Assembly: GCA_043228905.1 (NCBI GenBank)
Contig: JBHGNT010000016.1
Location: forward strand, 13,578,001-13,642,000
DNA: 64,000 nt
Source of the DNA: Azolla caroliniana
Lineage: Eukaryota; Polypodiophyta
Direction: 5' to 3'
The notes beneath the pieces were generated by a model. That model saw only the letters and a program-made list of their open reading frames with translations, was not told the DNA's origin and made no database searches. The translations under genes and the position numbers were made by a program. Positions 8,772 through 19,871 of this stretch are shown one piece after another (the first letter of the stretch is position 1; the number at the start of each line of letters is the position of its first letter).

Positions 8772-10015
8772 TCATGTGATCGTGAGGTAGATGAGACTCC
8801 CGATGAGTTGCCGATACTGAGTCGGCTCACACGCTTTGGTGCCGGAGTTCGCATCTAGTTTGAGATTGTGATCAAGTGGTGTTGCCGTAGATTTGGACTC
8901 AGCCATCCCGAACTTGTATAACAAGTTGAGGATGTAGTGTCGTTGAGAGATCATGACTCCGACCGGAGTCTGAATTACCTCGATGCCGAGGAAGTAGTGG
9001 AGCTCCTTCATGTCCGTCATCTCGAACTTGTCGGAAAGGAGGGATTTGACTTTATTGATTTTGACGAGATGCTCACCTCCAATGACTAGGTCATCCACAT
9101 ATAAGATGATGACGATCGGACTTGCAGAATCGCTTCGTATGTAGAGGGAGTTGTCCGATTTTGACATACAGAAGCCGATTTGATGAAGATATTGCGTTAT
9201 CTTCGAATGCCAAGCACGTGGTGCTTGCTTGAGGCCGTAGAGTGGCTTCTTGAGTCTGCAAACCGCTTTTGGATGGGTGCTCGAGCTCAAGCCGGGTGGT
9301 TGGATCATGTACACCCCTCTTCTAATTCTCCTTGTAGAAAGACGTTCTTGACATCCATTTGATGGAGGTGCCACCCTTTCGCCGCGGCAAGCACAATTAC
9401 GGTCCGCACCGTTGTCATCTTTGCCACCGGGGCAAAGGTTTCCTCGTAGCCAACTCCGTGCGTTTGGGCGTAGCCTTTCGCTACGAGTCGTGCTTTGTAG
9501 CGGTTTACGGAGCCATCGGCGTTATACTTCACCTTATAGATCCATCTGCATCCGATCGCCTTTTTGTGCGGTGAGGTGGGAACGAGATCCCTTGTCTCGT
9601 TTTTCCATAGTACCTGCATCTCCTCGTTCATTGCTTCGATCCATCGCGGGTCCTTCGCGGCTTCGGAAAAGGTTTCCGACTCCCGTACTGTCGCTACCTT
9701 CATCATAAAGGCGTAATGGTACGCCATATAATCGTTGTAGCCGAATCGGCTTACGGGGTTTTTTTCACGGGTGGATCGACGGAGTTTTTCATTTGCAGAG
9801 ATGAGGGCTTTCTTAGCTCCGATTGATACCTCGAAGCCGCCGAACTCACTGTTGAGTGAGTGAGTCGATTCATCGTCGTCGAAGCGATCGTCTTCATATT
9901 CCGCTATTCTCGCCTTGCCTTTGTCCATCTTCGGGCTAGGCTGTGATGTGCTTTGATTGCTCAAAGGCTCTTGTGGTCCGCTCAGTCGGGTCGTGATCGG
10001 ACTTTCTTCAAACAT
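8772..10015 (-). pseudogene. Copia-1 reverse transcriptase
   Basis: Two overlapping frames cover the copia reverse transcriptase. The first has WIYKVKYNADGSVNRYKARL, ETFAPVAKMTTVRTV and HQMDVKNVFLQGELEE. The second has CRLKKPLYGLKQAPRAW and the catalytic ILYVDDLVIGG (YVDD at 9090-9101), then DMKELHYFLGIEV. A frameshift near 9310-9370 separates them, between the FLQG block and the KKPLYG block. Motif order and spacing are those of Ty1/copia. Confidence 0.88.
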
Positions 10016-10029
10016 GCACGTAAGGCGAT

Positions 10030-11290
10030 CTTCATCCTCTATCTCTTGTTCGGTAGATTCTGGGTCGAGCAGGGTCGGAGTCGAAGTTGTCTCTGGTGCA
10101 TATCAGGATGCAGACTCGTCAAAGACGACGTCTCGACTTACTCGAGATTGTCGAGTTGAGGGGTTGTAGCACTTGTACCCCTTTTGCTCCAGTGAGTATC
10201 CTACGAGGATACATTTCTCCGACTTCGGGTCGAGCTTTTGACGCTTCTTGTCGAGGATGTGCACATACGCAATGGAACCGAATATCCGAACATGTGATAG
10301 GTTCGGCTTCTTTCCGAAGAATCTTTCGTGCGGAGTGACCTCGTGCACACCGGATGTTGTGCACCGGTTCATTAGGTAGATGGCCGTATTTGCCGCTTCG
10401 GCCCAATATGACTTGGGCATATGCTTCTCGTTCATCATGGCCCGCTACTTCGAGGATGTGCCGATTTTTGCGCTCGGCTACTCCGTTTTGTTGCGGAGTG
10501 TGTCGGCAAGTGAATTCTCGCCGAATTCCTTCCTTTCGGAGATATGTCGTGAAATCGTCTGAGAAGTACTCCTTGCCGCCATCCGATCAAAGGCATCGTA
10601 CGTGTCGGCCCGTGGCTTTCTCGACTTCATTCTTGAAATTTTGGAAGTGTCCGAACACTTCGCTCTTTTGCCGCATCGGGTAGATCCAAGTGTGCCTAGA
10701 AAAGTCATCGATGAAGAGCACGTAATATTGGCATCCGCCGAATGTCGCCATTTGAGCCGGACCCCATACATCGGAATGAATTACGTTGAGTACGCCTTTG
10801 CTCACATTCCGCTCCTTCGGAAATGGGTGTCAGTGTTGCTTGCCGAATTGGCACGCTTCGCATACACCTTCAATCTGCTTCTCTTTGAATGTCGGGACTC
10901 CGATGACGACTCCTTTTGATTTCATTGCTTTGAGTTTGTTGAGATTGATGTGGCCGATTCGCTTATGCCATAGCTCTATGTCAGAGTCGGCTTTCTTGCT
11001 TTTCGCGAACATGGCGGATTTCATCTCGTGCGAATCGAGAATGAACATCCGGCCCTCTCTTCTTCTGCGTGCGATGATTCGGCCTTCTTTTTCGATGAAG
11101 CACCCTTCTTGGTCAAATCGTACTTGCATCCCTTGCTCAACCATTTGGCCGACCGAGACCAAATTCTTTGTGATGGTGGGTACATGCAAGACATTTTTAA
11201 TGTATGTTTGCTTACCTCTTTCGCCGAACGGAACATTGCCGATGTGCCGAATCGGGTGCGTCGTGTCATCTCCGGTTTTGACATAACTGG
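10030..11290 (-). pseudogene. Copia-1 integrase
   Basis: The pre-integrase zinc region (ELWHKRIGHINLNKLKAM with CEACQFGKQH) is followed by the catalytic core (VIHSDVWGPAQM, YYVLFIDDFSRHTWIYPM) and the copia C-terminal block (SYWAEAANTAIYLMNRCTT, KLDPKSEKCILVGYS). Several stops and frame changes break it at about 10820, 10580 and 10440. The enzyme would insert the cDNA. Confidence 0.85.
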
Positions 11291-11291
11291 G

Positions 11292-12392
11292 TCACTCCGG
11301 CTCTTGAAGTTCGAGAAACCATTCTTTGTGGGATGTCATATGGTTTGAGGCTCCGGAGTCAACAAACCATACGTCCTCCGGATTGAGGGTACTAGTTGAG
11401 GTAGAGGCCGACATAGACTTTGCTCTATGTTTCATCATGAACATTCCGCCACAGTCAGAGTTGTATGCGTACATTCGGCCACGATCCTCGTAGTCGGAAT
11501 TGTGCGCGTAATTCGTGAGTTGTCGGCTTGTGGAAGCCGATTCACGCATTTTCTTTCGGCACTCTTCTTCGTGGTGGCTGAGCTTTCCGCAATATCCGCA
11601 TTCGGTTGCGTTTTGACGGCTAAGGCCGGATTGGAAGCTCCCCCTTCTTGCGAAGGTTCCTCGTTGTCCTTCGTTTTGCGGCCGAAATTGGGAGTTGTTT
11701 TCGTAGGTCGGACCTCGTCCGCCTTGTCCTTGGCCGAATCGGCCTCTCGCTCGTCCGCGTCCTCTTCCTCCATTAGAGTGCGTGTAGAGCATGTGGCCTT
11801 CTGACTCATTGATCCTTGTACGCACATGGTTTTCTTCAACCAATAGCGTTGATTGGAGCTCAAAGAAGGAGGGAGATTTCTCCCATGCTAGAACGGCGGT
11901 TCGCATCGGGCCGAACTGTGGTGCGAGGCCACCGAGGCATATTTGCACTATCTCATCATCATCTATACTTACGCTTATTCAGCCGAGCGAGTCGCAAAGC
12001 TCCTTGATCTTCAAGGTGTATGTCATGATGGACATGTCCCTTTGTTGAATGTTGTTCAACTCTTGGCGGAGTTGAAGCTTCCTTGCGGTCGTGTTGGCAG
12101 CAAAAATCTTTCGTAGATTTTCTCACGCTTCCTTCGGTGTCTTGGCTTCTCGAATGTAACCGAGCATGGGGTCGTGAACACATGTCGCCTAACAATACAT
12201 CACGCGGCTTGCGGCTTGCTCCCATGTCGCGTATCCGGGAGCCGCTTCGGCGGGTCGGTCTTCATTCGCTCCTTTGATGTAGCTCCAATAGCCTTGTTCG
12301 ACAAGGCATTGGTGCATCTTGTACTCCCAAGATGCGAAGTTGTTTCGATCCAACTTCTCGGTAGGGAGAGCGCTCCCCATTTGAGTATTCAT
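11292..12392 (-). pseudogene. Copia-1 gag and protease
   Basis: Gag starts at ATG 12392 (MNTQMGSALPTEKLDRNNF) with the copia UBN2-type core FASWEYKMHQCLV, then breaks at a TAG near 12190 and changes frame. The C-terminal part has a Gly/Arg-rich stretch, a CCHC knuckle (CGYCGKLSHHEEEC) and the aspartic protease site WFVDSGASNHM (DSG at 11352-11360). Gag packages RNA and the protease would mature the particle. Confidence 0.87.
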
Positions 12393-12542
12393 TATGTCGA
12401 TTCTTCTTCTTCTTCTTCTTCTTTCTTCGAATGCGAGCTATGTAGCGAAGCTACGATAGTTATGAGCCGGTTCTTGGTCGTCGGCGTAGAGCACAACACA
12501 CGATCACGATGAGGCAAATGGGCTAAATCAAGCTACCAAATC

Positions 12543-12554
12543 GCTCTGATACCA
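12543..12554 (-). other. Copia-1 primer-binding site
   Basis: On the minus strand TGGTATCAGAGC follows the 5' LTR directly. It is complementary to the 3' end of plant initiator methionine tRNA, the usual copia primer. Confidence 0.92.
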
Positions 12555-12599
12555 TGTAAAGAATCAAGAGATGGATTCTTGTGAAGCGGAATAGGTGTG

Positions 12600-12649
<50 letters not shown>

Positions 12650-12948
12650 CAGAGACAGAGTATACGCAAGGTTAAAAGTCTATTAACAAAGGAGAAAGAC
12701 TCAACGTTATACAAGGTGGGAGGAGGGTGCTTTATGTAGTCACCCTCTCTCTTCATTAACTACAAGGCTCATGGAGCATGGGGAATGTGAAAGCTCATAA
12801 GTTATGTGTCATAGAATATGATTCTATGACTCATACTAAATGCTAGAATACAAAGTGGTGACATAATGGTGACTCTTGACCGTTGAGGTGTCTCTTCACT
12901 CTCAAGGTGAGTTCACACACTAGACCAAGTTGAGCTTGATTCTCAACA
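12555..12948 (-). repeat. Copia-1 5' LTR
   Basis: This 394-bp LTR is the promoter copy of Copia-1. It differs from the 3' LTR mainly in microsatellite length near 12606-12655 and in a few substitutions. The plus-strand ends are TGTAAAG and CTCAACA. Confidence 0.93.
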
Positions 12949-13137
12949 CTCACACATTATACGTTGTCTCTTATCTCTTATCTATGCTCATCTGTCTCTC
13001 GCACATTGCTTCTAACTCTTGTTCTTCCTATGCTTAATCTTTCTAACATTTCTGCACAAGCCTTATAAAATATATAACGAACTCCTTTTAACCTTAGTCC
13101 CTGCGACTTTGCCGCACGAACCACAACTACCTCGACA

Positions 13138-14240
13138 TATTTGGTGAATGCGACATGAAGGTGGTGTCAAGGAAAAATGGAGGGCAAATGAGGTTTATGT
13201 GTACGATGATGGAACGAGTGATGCGTGAGGAAGGGATGATGGCAAACATCAACAAAGTCGTCAACAATATTCTTGCATGAGTAGGAATCTTCGAAGGTAT
13301 AAATTTAACAAGATTTCTGAAGATTTACAATGAAGAAATGCTGAAACGTGGTGTCAACGAAGCTAAAAAAGTTAATAGCTTTAGTCAGGTCACTGCGATT
13401 GGGCTACAAGAAAGGATCCAAGAGCTACAGAGGGAACATCAAACATGGCCGACTTTCTAAAGAGCATTGTTGAATGAATACAACCTCAACGATATGTCAT
13501 TGATGACAAGGCGAGCTTTCATGGATTGGGTAGAGTCTAATAAATATTTAAGTGTTTGGGAAGTATTAAAAGAGTTTTTAGAAAGATTTGAGCAGTTAAA
13601 TGTTAGGGATAGAAATATAATAATGCCAGATAAAATAATATTGTTTCTACAAGCCACTAATATTAAAGACAGGAAGGACTTGGGAATGCTTCTGGAAGAT
13701 CAGAATAGTCCATGTGGACTTACTCAAGACTGGGAGGAGGTGAAAAGGGCGTGCGCCCATTTTTGTTAAAGAAAGTTATGGTTTATGGAGCTCCCTGAGA
13801 GGAAGGTAGATGAAACAGGGAACGACTCGGGGGAAAAGAAAGTAGAAGAGTCACTCTTGCATGAATTGGTGAAAGGCATGAAAGACTTGTCGATCAAAGT
13901 GACAAAACTCAACTTCGTCAAGGCAAGGAGGTGGAATGGTCCAAAGGTGTATGTGGTGCGACAAAATCGACCATCAGAAGAAAGACTATCAAGAACATCA
14001 GAATGCTCTTAATAATGATAAAATTTACTATCAAGATGGTAAGATTCACTCGACCGAGACTCGACAACCACTCGTACTCAACTTCTGGCAAGGTGGAATG
14101 AAAAAGCTAATGAAAGATGTTGAGATAAAAACAATTCAAGTGATACAATCCGTGACAACCTTAGGGTTGCGCGTAGAAAACTCATATGGTGGACCTAGAT
14201 TTTGGCAAGATGTGATGGATTATGCAAGAAAAAGGAAGGT
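13138..14240 (+). pseudogene. Element G gag (Ty3-type), broken
   Basis: After the primer-site remnant, plus-strand frames encode a gag related to that of element A: LQREHQTWPTF then LLNEYNLNDMSLMTRRAFMD, parallel to A's IQNEHTTWGEFEKALLAEYM. A cysteine cluster CMWCDKIDHQKKDYQEH is a degenerate knuckle. The next block (YYQDGKIHSTETRQPL ... GGPRFWQDV) matches A's VVYLDGNMIHLSETQKLL ... GAGFWPMID. Stops and frame changes at about 13460, 13770 and 14010 break it. Confidence 0.65.
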
Positions 14241-15890
14241 TTAAGTGGATGAATTAAAAAGAGTAGGTGATAAAATACGAAACTTTACTGGATGGAATGA
14301 TATGGGAGATGCACTATCAACATTCACACAAGTGAATGCACAAGATGTACTAGTGGAAGAGAAGTAGAAGAGGGCTGAGGAGGTTGATCCGGCAAAGAGG
14401 CATGAGACACGAGAACAGAAGAGAAGGGAGATGGAAAAGGGTGCTACTGACTTGAAAGAAGCTGATAAAGTCAAAGGGAAGACAAGCCCAACTTTTCAGC
14501 TTGCTTCAGACACAAAAGCCACGACGGATATAAAACATGTGACAGAGGAAGTTACGAGAGGGTGTGTAGCAACACTCCAAGATTTGGATCATGGTTGTTT
14601 ACGTACCCGTATTTAACGTTAAAATATGTATAGTACCTCATAATTTGTATAGTACGTACTATACCTCAATGTTGTTCAGTCAAATATCATTTACATTTGT
14701 CTAATACGGTATTTAATGTACATTTGAAAAAATGGGTATACTATGTATTTATAAAAAACTGTAAGTAAAACCCCAACAAAAAGCAAAAGAAAAAACAAAT
14801 TTTAGTGAAAAAGAAGCAAAAAGAATGAAGAAAGAAGAACAGAAAAGATGACGACGAACAAGAAGAAGAAGAAAAAGAAGAAAAAGAGAGAAAAGAAGAG
14901 AGAAACCTATCTTGACTCTAAGTGTATAATCACCAAAGATAGAAGAAGATGAAGAAGAGAGAAAAGATGACAAAAACCTATCCTGAGTGTGATAATCGTA
15001 GACTATTCCTCAATCTATGAAGGCATAATCGTAAATAATTACAATTTGAAGTAGAACATCGTGATATACACTTACACTAATGTCAACATCCATATTATAG
15101 AATAAGCAAATGTCGACATCCATATTATAAGTATTTTAGGATGTGAAATGTTCAAATGTCTTATATGCATTTTAGGATGTATAACTATAATTTACATCTC
15201 AAAATTCTGTAAACATAGATGCTTTTAGAAAGGTAAATAATTTTCAAATTCTAGAAGTAGTATTATACGTAAAATACGTATTTATAAGTATTTAACATGT
15301 TGAAAAATGTATTTAATGTATTTTTAAATTGGGAGGTACTATACGTGTATTAATACGTTATATACGTGTGGTATCTGTACCGTATCTAACGTACCTAACA
15401 ACCATGATTTGGATCATAGCATCATCAATGATGCAAGTGTAAAGAAGATAAATGATGTTGGATTTCATGAAGGGGATAGGAGTCATTATACAAGGAAACA
15501 TTGGGCTCAAGCAACAATGGAGGTGCCTATAAAAATTGGGGAGCAACAGATTCCTTGTATTGCTTTGAAAGATCATTGATTAGAAATCAACATGATGTCA
15601 TCAAAATGTCATGCTCAAAGAAGATGGCCAATCGGCAAGAATCATGGATAGAAGATACGAGCTCTCATAGAGACTACATAGGATCTATTTGGAGCATGCC
15701 CCAGTGTGAAGGTAACAATTGGAGATCTTTCGGTGAATCAAAATTTCTTTGTGTAGGATCAATCAACCTACCTTGTCATCCTTGGTCAAACATACATCAC
15801 CATAGTAAGGATGGAAACAAAGGTGATTGGGTTCGTCTTTTGCAAGGATTAAGAGTCAAGATGAAAGGGAAACAGCCCAATTCTTAACCG
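14241..15890 (+). pseudogene. Element G protease region, split by a MITE
   Basis: The plus-strand coding trace resumes after the MITE: the frame around 15430-15850 reads INDASVKKINDVGFHEGDR, later SVKVTIGDLSVNQNFFV and VILGQTYIT. This parallels element A's NVKVMIGDVEIDQHFFVQDP and IILGQLYIE, the region after the retroviral-type protease. Several in-frame stops are present. Nothing like reverse transcriptase follows before the right LTR. Confidence 0.5.
14591..15405. mobile_element. Mutator-like MITE with 10-bp target duplication
   Basis: An 815-bp AT-rich element is flanked by a perfect 10-bp duplication GATTTGGATC (14581-14590 and 15406-15415). Its ends are inverted: ATGGTTGTT at the left and AACAACCAT at the right. 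Imperfect inverted similarity continues inward (TACGTACCCGTATTTAACG against the complement of CGTATCTAACGTACC, and shared ATAGTACCTC blocks). There is no transposase. A 9-10 bp duplication is the signature of Mutator-like elements. It sits inside coding sequence of element G. Confidence 0.8.
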
Positions 15891-15972
15891 TGAGGTTGTG
15901 TTGAGTAACATTTGACAGACTTGAACCCACAACCCTACATGCCAACTACAACGTACATACCACTAGACTAGG
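15890..15972 (-). mobile_element. tRNA-derived SINE-like sequence (pol III A and B boxes)
   Basis: On the minus strand an A box TAGTCTAGTGG (15970-15960) and a B box GGTTCAAGTC (15927-15918) stand at tRNA-like spacing, in sequence resembling the head of plant SINEs (GTTGTGGGTTCAAGTC). The 3' end and any target duplication are not clear, so this may be only a SINE head or a decayed tRNA. Confidence 0.5.
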
Positions 15973-16169
15973 TTATTTGCTTTTAAAATTATATTTCCAT
16001 GATTATACTTATCCCATGCCTATTTTCATACATGAAAGCTCAAATAAGAGAGATGTCTATCATGTTTCACATCCAATGCATGAATGCCAAATGGCGATCA
16101 TGCATCACATGCATTGCATGCATGTCTCGTACCCTCACATGCATTATATACATGGGGGCACCTATAAAA

Positions 16170-16630
16170 AGAGGGGAATCAAGTAGGGAAGGAAGGAAGA
16201 GACAGTTAGAGAAATAATATAATCAAGCAAATAAGTTAGTTTATTTGGGAAGAGGCTCGTGTTTCGAAGTTGGAGTCAAGGGTTCAAATCTAGAGTTCAA
16301 TGAAAGAAAAGTCGCATCTTGTGATCGACATTGTAACTTTGGTAAAATATTGTGTTGTTAATATAAAGCTTGTTCTTATAATACATTTTCACTTCTTAAA
16401 TCATAAATTGTCTCTTATCTCTTATGGATGCTCATCTGTCTCTCACACATTATACATTGTCTCTTATCTCTTATCTATGCTTATCTGTCTCTCGCACATT
16501 ACTTCTAACTCTTGTTCTTCCTATCCTTAATCTTTCTAACATGTTTGCAAAAGCCTTATAAAATATATAACCAACTCCTTTTAACCTTAGTCCCTGCGAC
16601 TTCGCCACACGAACCACAACTACCCCGACA
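16170..16630 (+). repeat. Element G 3' LTR
   Basis: This copy matches 7243-7500 joined to 12949-13137 and keeps the site into which Copia-1 inserted in the other LTR. It ends CCCCGACA. The left boundary is uncertain, as U3 cannot be aligned beyond about 16170. Confidence 0.7.
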
Positions 16631-18925
16631 ACGTACCATCCGACTATACCATTGGATTTGTCCAAGGAATCAACTCAAGGACTTTGCATTTTTGGGAACC
16701 GGTGTGTCGATTGTTGCCTTGATTTTTCGTGTGTCTACCGCAATGCCTTCGCTACTCACTATATGACCTAGGAGTTTGCAACTTGTCACGCAGAACACAC
16801 ACCTGGCTAGATTGAGACTAAGCCTCGTCAATATGCATCGTTCTCAACATAGTCATAGGTGCAGAAGATGTTCGCTTTGTGGGCTATAAACCACGAAGTC
16901 ATTGAGGAAGACCTGCATAAAGGCAAGTTTGTACTTGCCGCATATTTCTATGACGATGCATTCAAACGTGGTCAGTGTGGTTTTGAGTCTAATTGCCTCA
17001 ATCCATCACGAACGCCTTCCTCTCCTGGTCGTTGAAGCCATCTAAAAAACTATACATTTCATGGTTGGCTACGTCGTCCAACACTCCATCCATGAACAGT
17101 ACACGAAATGCATCGGTCAGTGTCACAACATTCAATTTTTGGTAATTGATGCACACCTGAATTTTTCCATTCTTCTTGGGAACTATGATGATCGGACTCA
17201 ATCACGTCGACTTCTTGACAGGTCGAATAAATCTGATTTTCAATCATTTGTCAATTTCTTCTTTTACACTAACCACATAATTTGGGTTCATTCGATATCT
17301 GTGTTGTTGTACTGGCTTGGCATATGTCGAGAGATGTATTTGGTGCTGGTAGAAATTTGGGTTCAGCCCCATCATATCTTCGTGTGACCATGCAAGTACA
17401 TCTCCATATTCCCGTAGTAGTTCGATCATGGTCGTCTTTTCAGAAGTCGGCAAATCCTTCGCAATGGACACTAGGCATGCTTTCTTGATGGCTCCAAAAT
17501 TAATTTCTTCCAATGCCGAGGCCATGACTCGCCGGGAAACCACCATTTCACTTTCGAATGCTTCTTGTGCTCTTTAGAGTACTATGACCGCTTCCATGTA
17601 CGGCTCACACCCATCAGCTTTGGCCATCGAAGGTTTGGTGTATGCCTCGGCCTTTTCAATGATATCAATTTTGAACAAGGGAATGATTCGAGGGTTTTCT
17701 TCTAAGTAATTATCTATTTCTTCATCGTCCAGACCTTCTAGCATGATTTCCTCCACATATAATGGGGTCAACTCTTTACTTTCCTGATTGGACACTGGAA
17801 TTTTGGTTTGGCCGCGGCGAAAATTGATAATATTGTGTTCCCAATTTTGCTTCATATTCATAGAGAGTAACCATTCTCTTCCCAAAAGTAAGGGGTACGC
17901 ACCCGAAGCGTACTGAGGTCACACCACCGCCAATATTCCGAGCGCATGTCTGCGTACGATGATTCCTAGCTTTCACAATAACCCCAAAGGTTGGACTGAT
18001 TGGGTGTCCACCATGCAAAGCAAAAATGGGCACGCTTCCCAGGTTGCAATCCCTAGGCGATTGTAGGTTTCCCTACTAATGACGTTGACCCCTGAGCTGC
18101 CCTCAATGATGCACCCAGAAATTTCTTCCTCTTTTATTATGATTTTAATGGTAGGGTTGTGGTCATTGACCACTGTTGACCCTACAATGGACTTTGTGAA
18201 ATTGGCTAAGACGTTTGGAGGGTTCACTTTGTGCATTCATGCTTCCAACGTCTACCGAAACTGTGGAACTAAGTTTAACAGTCTGCTCATGGACATCGTA
18301 ATTTGACAGTCGGCCAAGGCCTGTTAAATAGGGTCCTCCTCCATGATGACTTCCTCCATTCACGTTGCCGGCATTGTATGCGTTCAACATTGGCTATGGT
18401 TTCTTGCCGAATGCATTCAACATTCGCCTCATTCACTTTTTCGACCCATGCTTTTGCGGGTATGCGGATTTCATCCTGGACCTCCTAGTCTAATACCTTC
18501 GCTTGACTATGTGTGGTCACTTGCTGTACTTCCGCAGTGATGTTGTTGATAGCTGGCCCCTTACCTTTGTCCCATTACAGACACTTAGTAGCGTAATGCC
18601 TTGGTTGTTAGTAGATAAAGTGGTTGATACTAATAGTCGTGCGTATTACGAGGTTTTCAACAATAATTGTGAAGGTTATTATTTTGTGGCCTCTGACAGT
18701 TGTTGTTCGGGTTATCATCTCGTGGGCAAGGATTCTGAGGTTGGAGGTCACCCCCATAGTCCGTTGGTTTGGCTTATCCACTCTTGTTTTATGTAGGACG
18801 TTGATTGTCATAACGAGTTCCTTACCTATTGTCGAAACGATCTCCTTGGCAATAGTCATCTTCCCAACGATCCTCGTTGTCCTAGTATGGGTCGTCGTAT
18901 TTGTTAAAGTTAATATGTGGAAGCT
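16631..18925 (-). pseudogene. Element F: Ty3 gag-end/protease/reverse transcriptase fragment
   Basis: Minus-strand frames give, from right to left, a protease-like segment (IIEGSSGVNVISRETYNRLG), a linker (VEEIMLEGLDDEEIDNYLEENPRIIPLF) and reverse transcriptase (YQHQIHLSTYAKPVQQHRYR, then SPIIIVPKKNGKIQVCINY). The catalytic motif near 16910 reads VFLNDF instead of VFLDDF. Frames are broken at about 17570, 17240 and 16990. Both ends are cut: by element G's LTR at 16630 and by the Copia-2 LTR at 18926. Motifs group it with elements B, E and D rather than A. Confidence 0.75.
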
Positions 18926-19345
18926 TGTAGACAAACCGGTTTATCCGAATAGCAACAGAAAATAGAGACGAGGTTTAATGGAAGCTTAGGAACAGAGAAT
19001 GCACAGGAGAGACAAAGAGAGTAGAAAGCATAAACTCAATTCAAAATAACAACACTCTGTACATACAATGTGTGTAGTGAGCAATTTTATACAAGCCCAT
19101 AAAGGACTCATAGAAGTACTGACAAGTACTTCAATGCTCATACGAGTGATTGACACTAACTCCGTGGAATTTGCCTACGTACTAGGCTAAGATTGTATAC
19201 CTCTAATGGCCTACTAGTTACAACCTGATCTAGCTCCTGGTTCTAGATACCGATCCGGATACCTACCCGGTTCTCCATTCCAAATACCGATCCGGCTCTG
19301 CCTTATTCAGCCGATCCGGATCCGGTTGAGCTTGTCTCCTCAACA
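18926..19345 (-). repeat. Copia-2 3' LTR
   Basis: A 420-bp LTR begins TGTAGACAAACC and ends CTCAACA on the plus strand. It aligns with the Copia-4 LTRs through blocks such as AGGTTTAATGGAAGCTTA, ACTCAATTCAAAA and CGATCCGGATCCGGTTGAGC. The plus-strand sequence just inside, CTCCCCCTCAAACTC, is the complement of the polypurine tract. Confidence 0.82.
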
Positions 19346-19871
19346 CTCCCCCTCAAACTCAACTTCAGGTCGGATCGCAGTGTTAGTGTTTGTGGTAGCT
19401 GGTCCTCTCCTTTAGCTCCCCTTCGTGTCCTCCCACCTTGCTCACACTCTTCAACCCATCCAGTTCCATTTTCCACGACCCGTCTCATCCTGTGCACCTC
19501 GACCTTCTCGGTTAGTTTGTATGCTCATCAGGCCCATCTCAACTCCTTTGTTGTTGCAACTCCAGCGCATCCCAACCCATCGATTCCTCCCTGTCGGTGT
19601 CGACTTCTGCTGCCTCCTTGTCTGTTTGGCCTTGAGTTGATCTGGCTCCTCCGAATCAAGCACCGCTTCCAAATCGGGTGACTCCGATTTGTTCCAGCTC
19701 TTGTCTGAATTGGTTATCTCCTATTTATTGTCAATCTTTAGGCCTTTTACCACATCGGACCACGTCCAAGTCTTGGCCTTCCCGTCGGCTCTATCCTTCT
19801 TGACTTCTTTTGTCGACTCGGCTTCCATTTTCTTCTCCTTGTCTCCCCTGACGGGAACCCAACGTTCCTTA

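Larger units (their letters stand above)
7501..12948 (-). mobile_element. Copia-1: full-length Ty1/copia retrotransposon
   Basis: A 5448-bp element in the minus orientation has LTRs at both ends with TG...CA termini (TGTAAAG...CTCAACA on the plus strand). A perfect 5-bp target duplication CTCAC flanks it at 7496-7500 and 12949-12953, within an LTR of element G. Primer site, polypurine tract and the order gag-PR-INT-RT-RNaseH are all present. Several frameshifts and stops break the polyprotein. The LTRs (386 and 394 bp) differ mainly in a TG/AG microsatellite plus a few substitutions, so the insertion is moderately young. Confidence 0.93.
7243..16630 (+). mobile_element. Ty3-order element G: gag/protease remnant with two LTRs, split by Copia-1 and a MITE
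   Basis: Two copies of one LTR bracket this region: 7243-7500 continued at 12949-13137, and about 16170-16630. They share long matches such as GGGAAGAGGCTCGTGTTTCG. The left LTR is interrupted by Copia-1, and the right copy shows the uninterrupted site (CTCTCACACATTATAC near 16440). After the left LTR comes TTTGGTGAATGCGACATGAA, a decayed form of the primer site of elements A and the gag-only element. Inside are gag and protease-like pieces on the plus strand, but no reverse transcriptase or integrase, so G was non-autonomous or is deleted. The outer ends are approximate because U3 is too diverged to align. Confidence 0.65.

Noticed and set aside
12600-12660. TG/AG microsatellite as a separate repeat locus
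   Set aside because: It is part of the Copia-1 LTR, present in both LTRs with different length.
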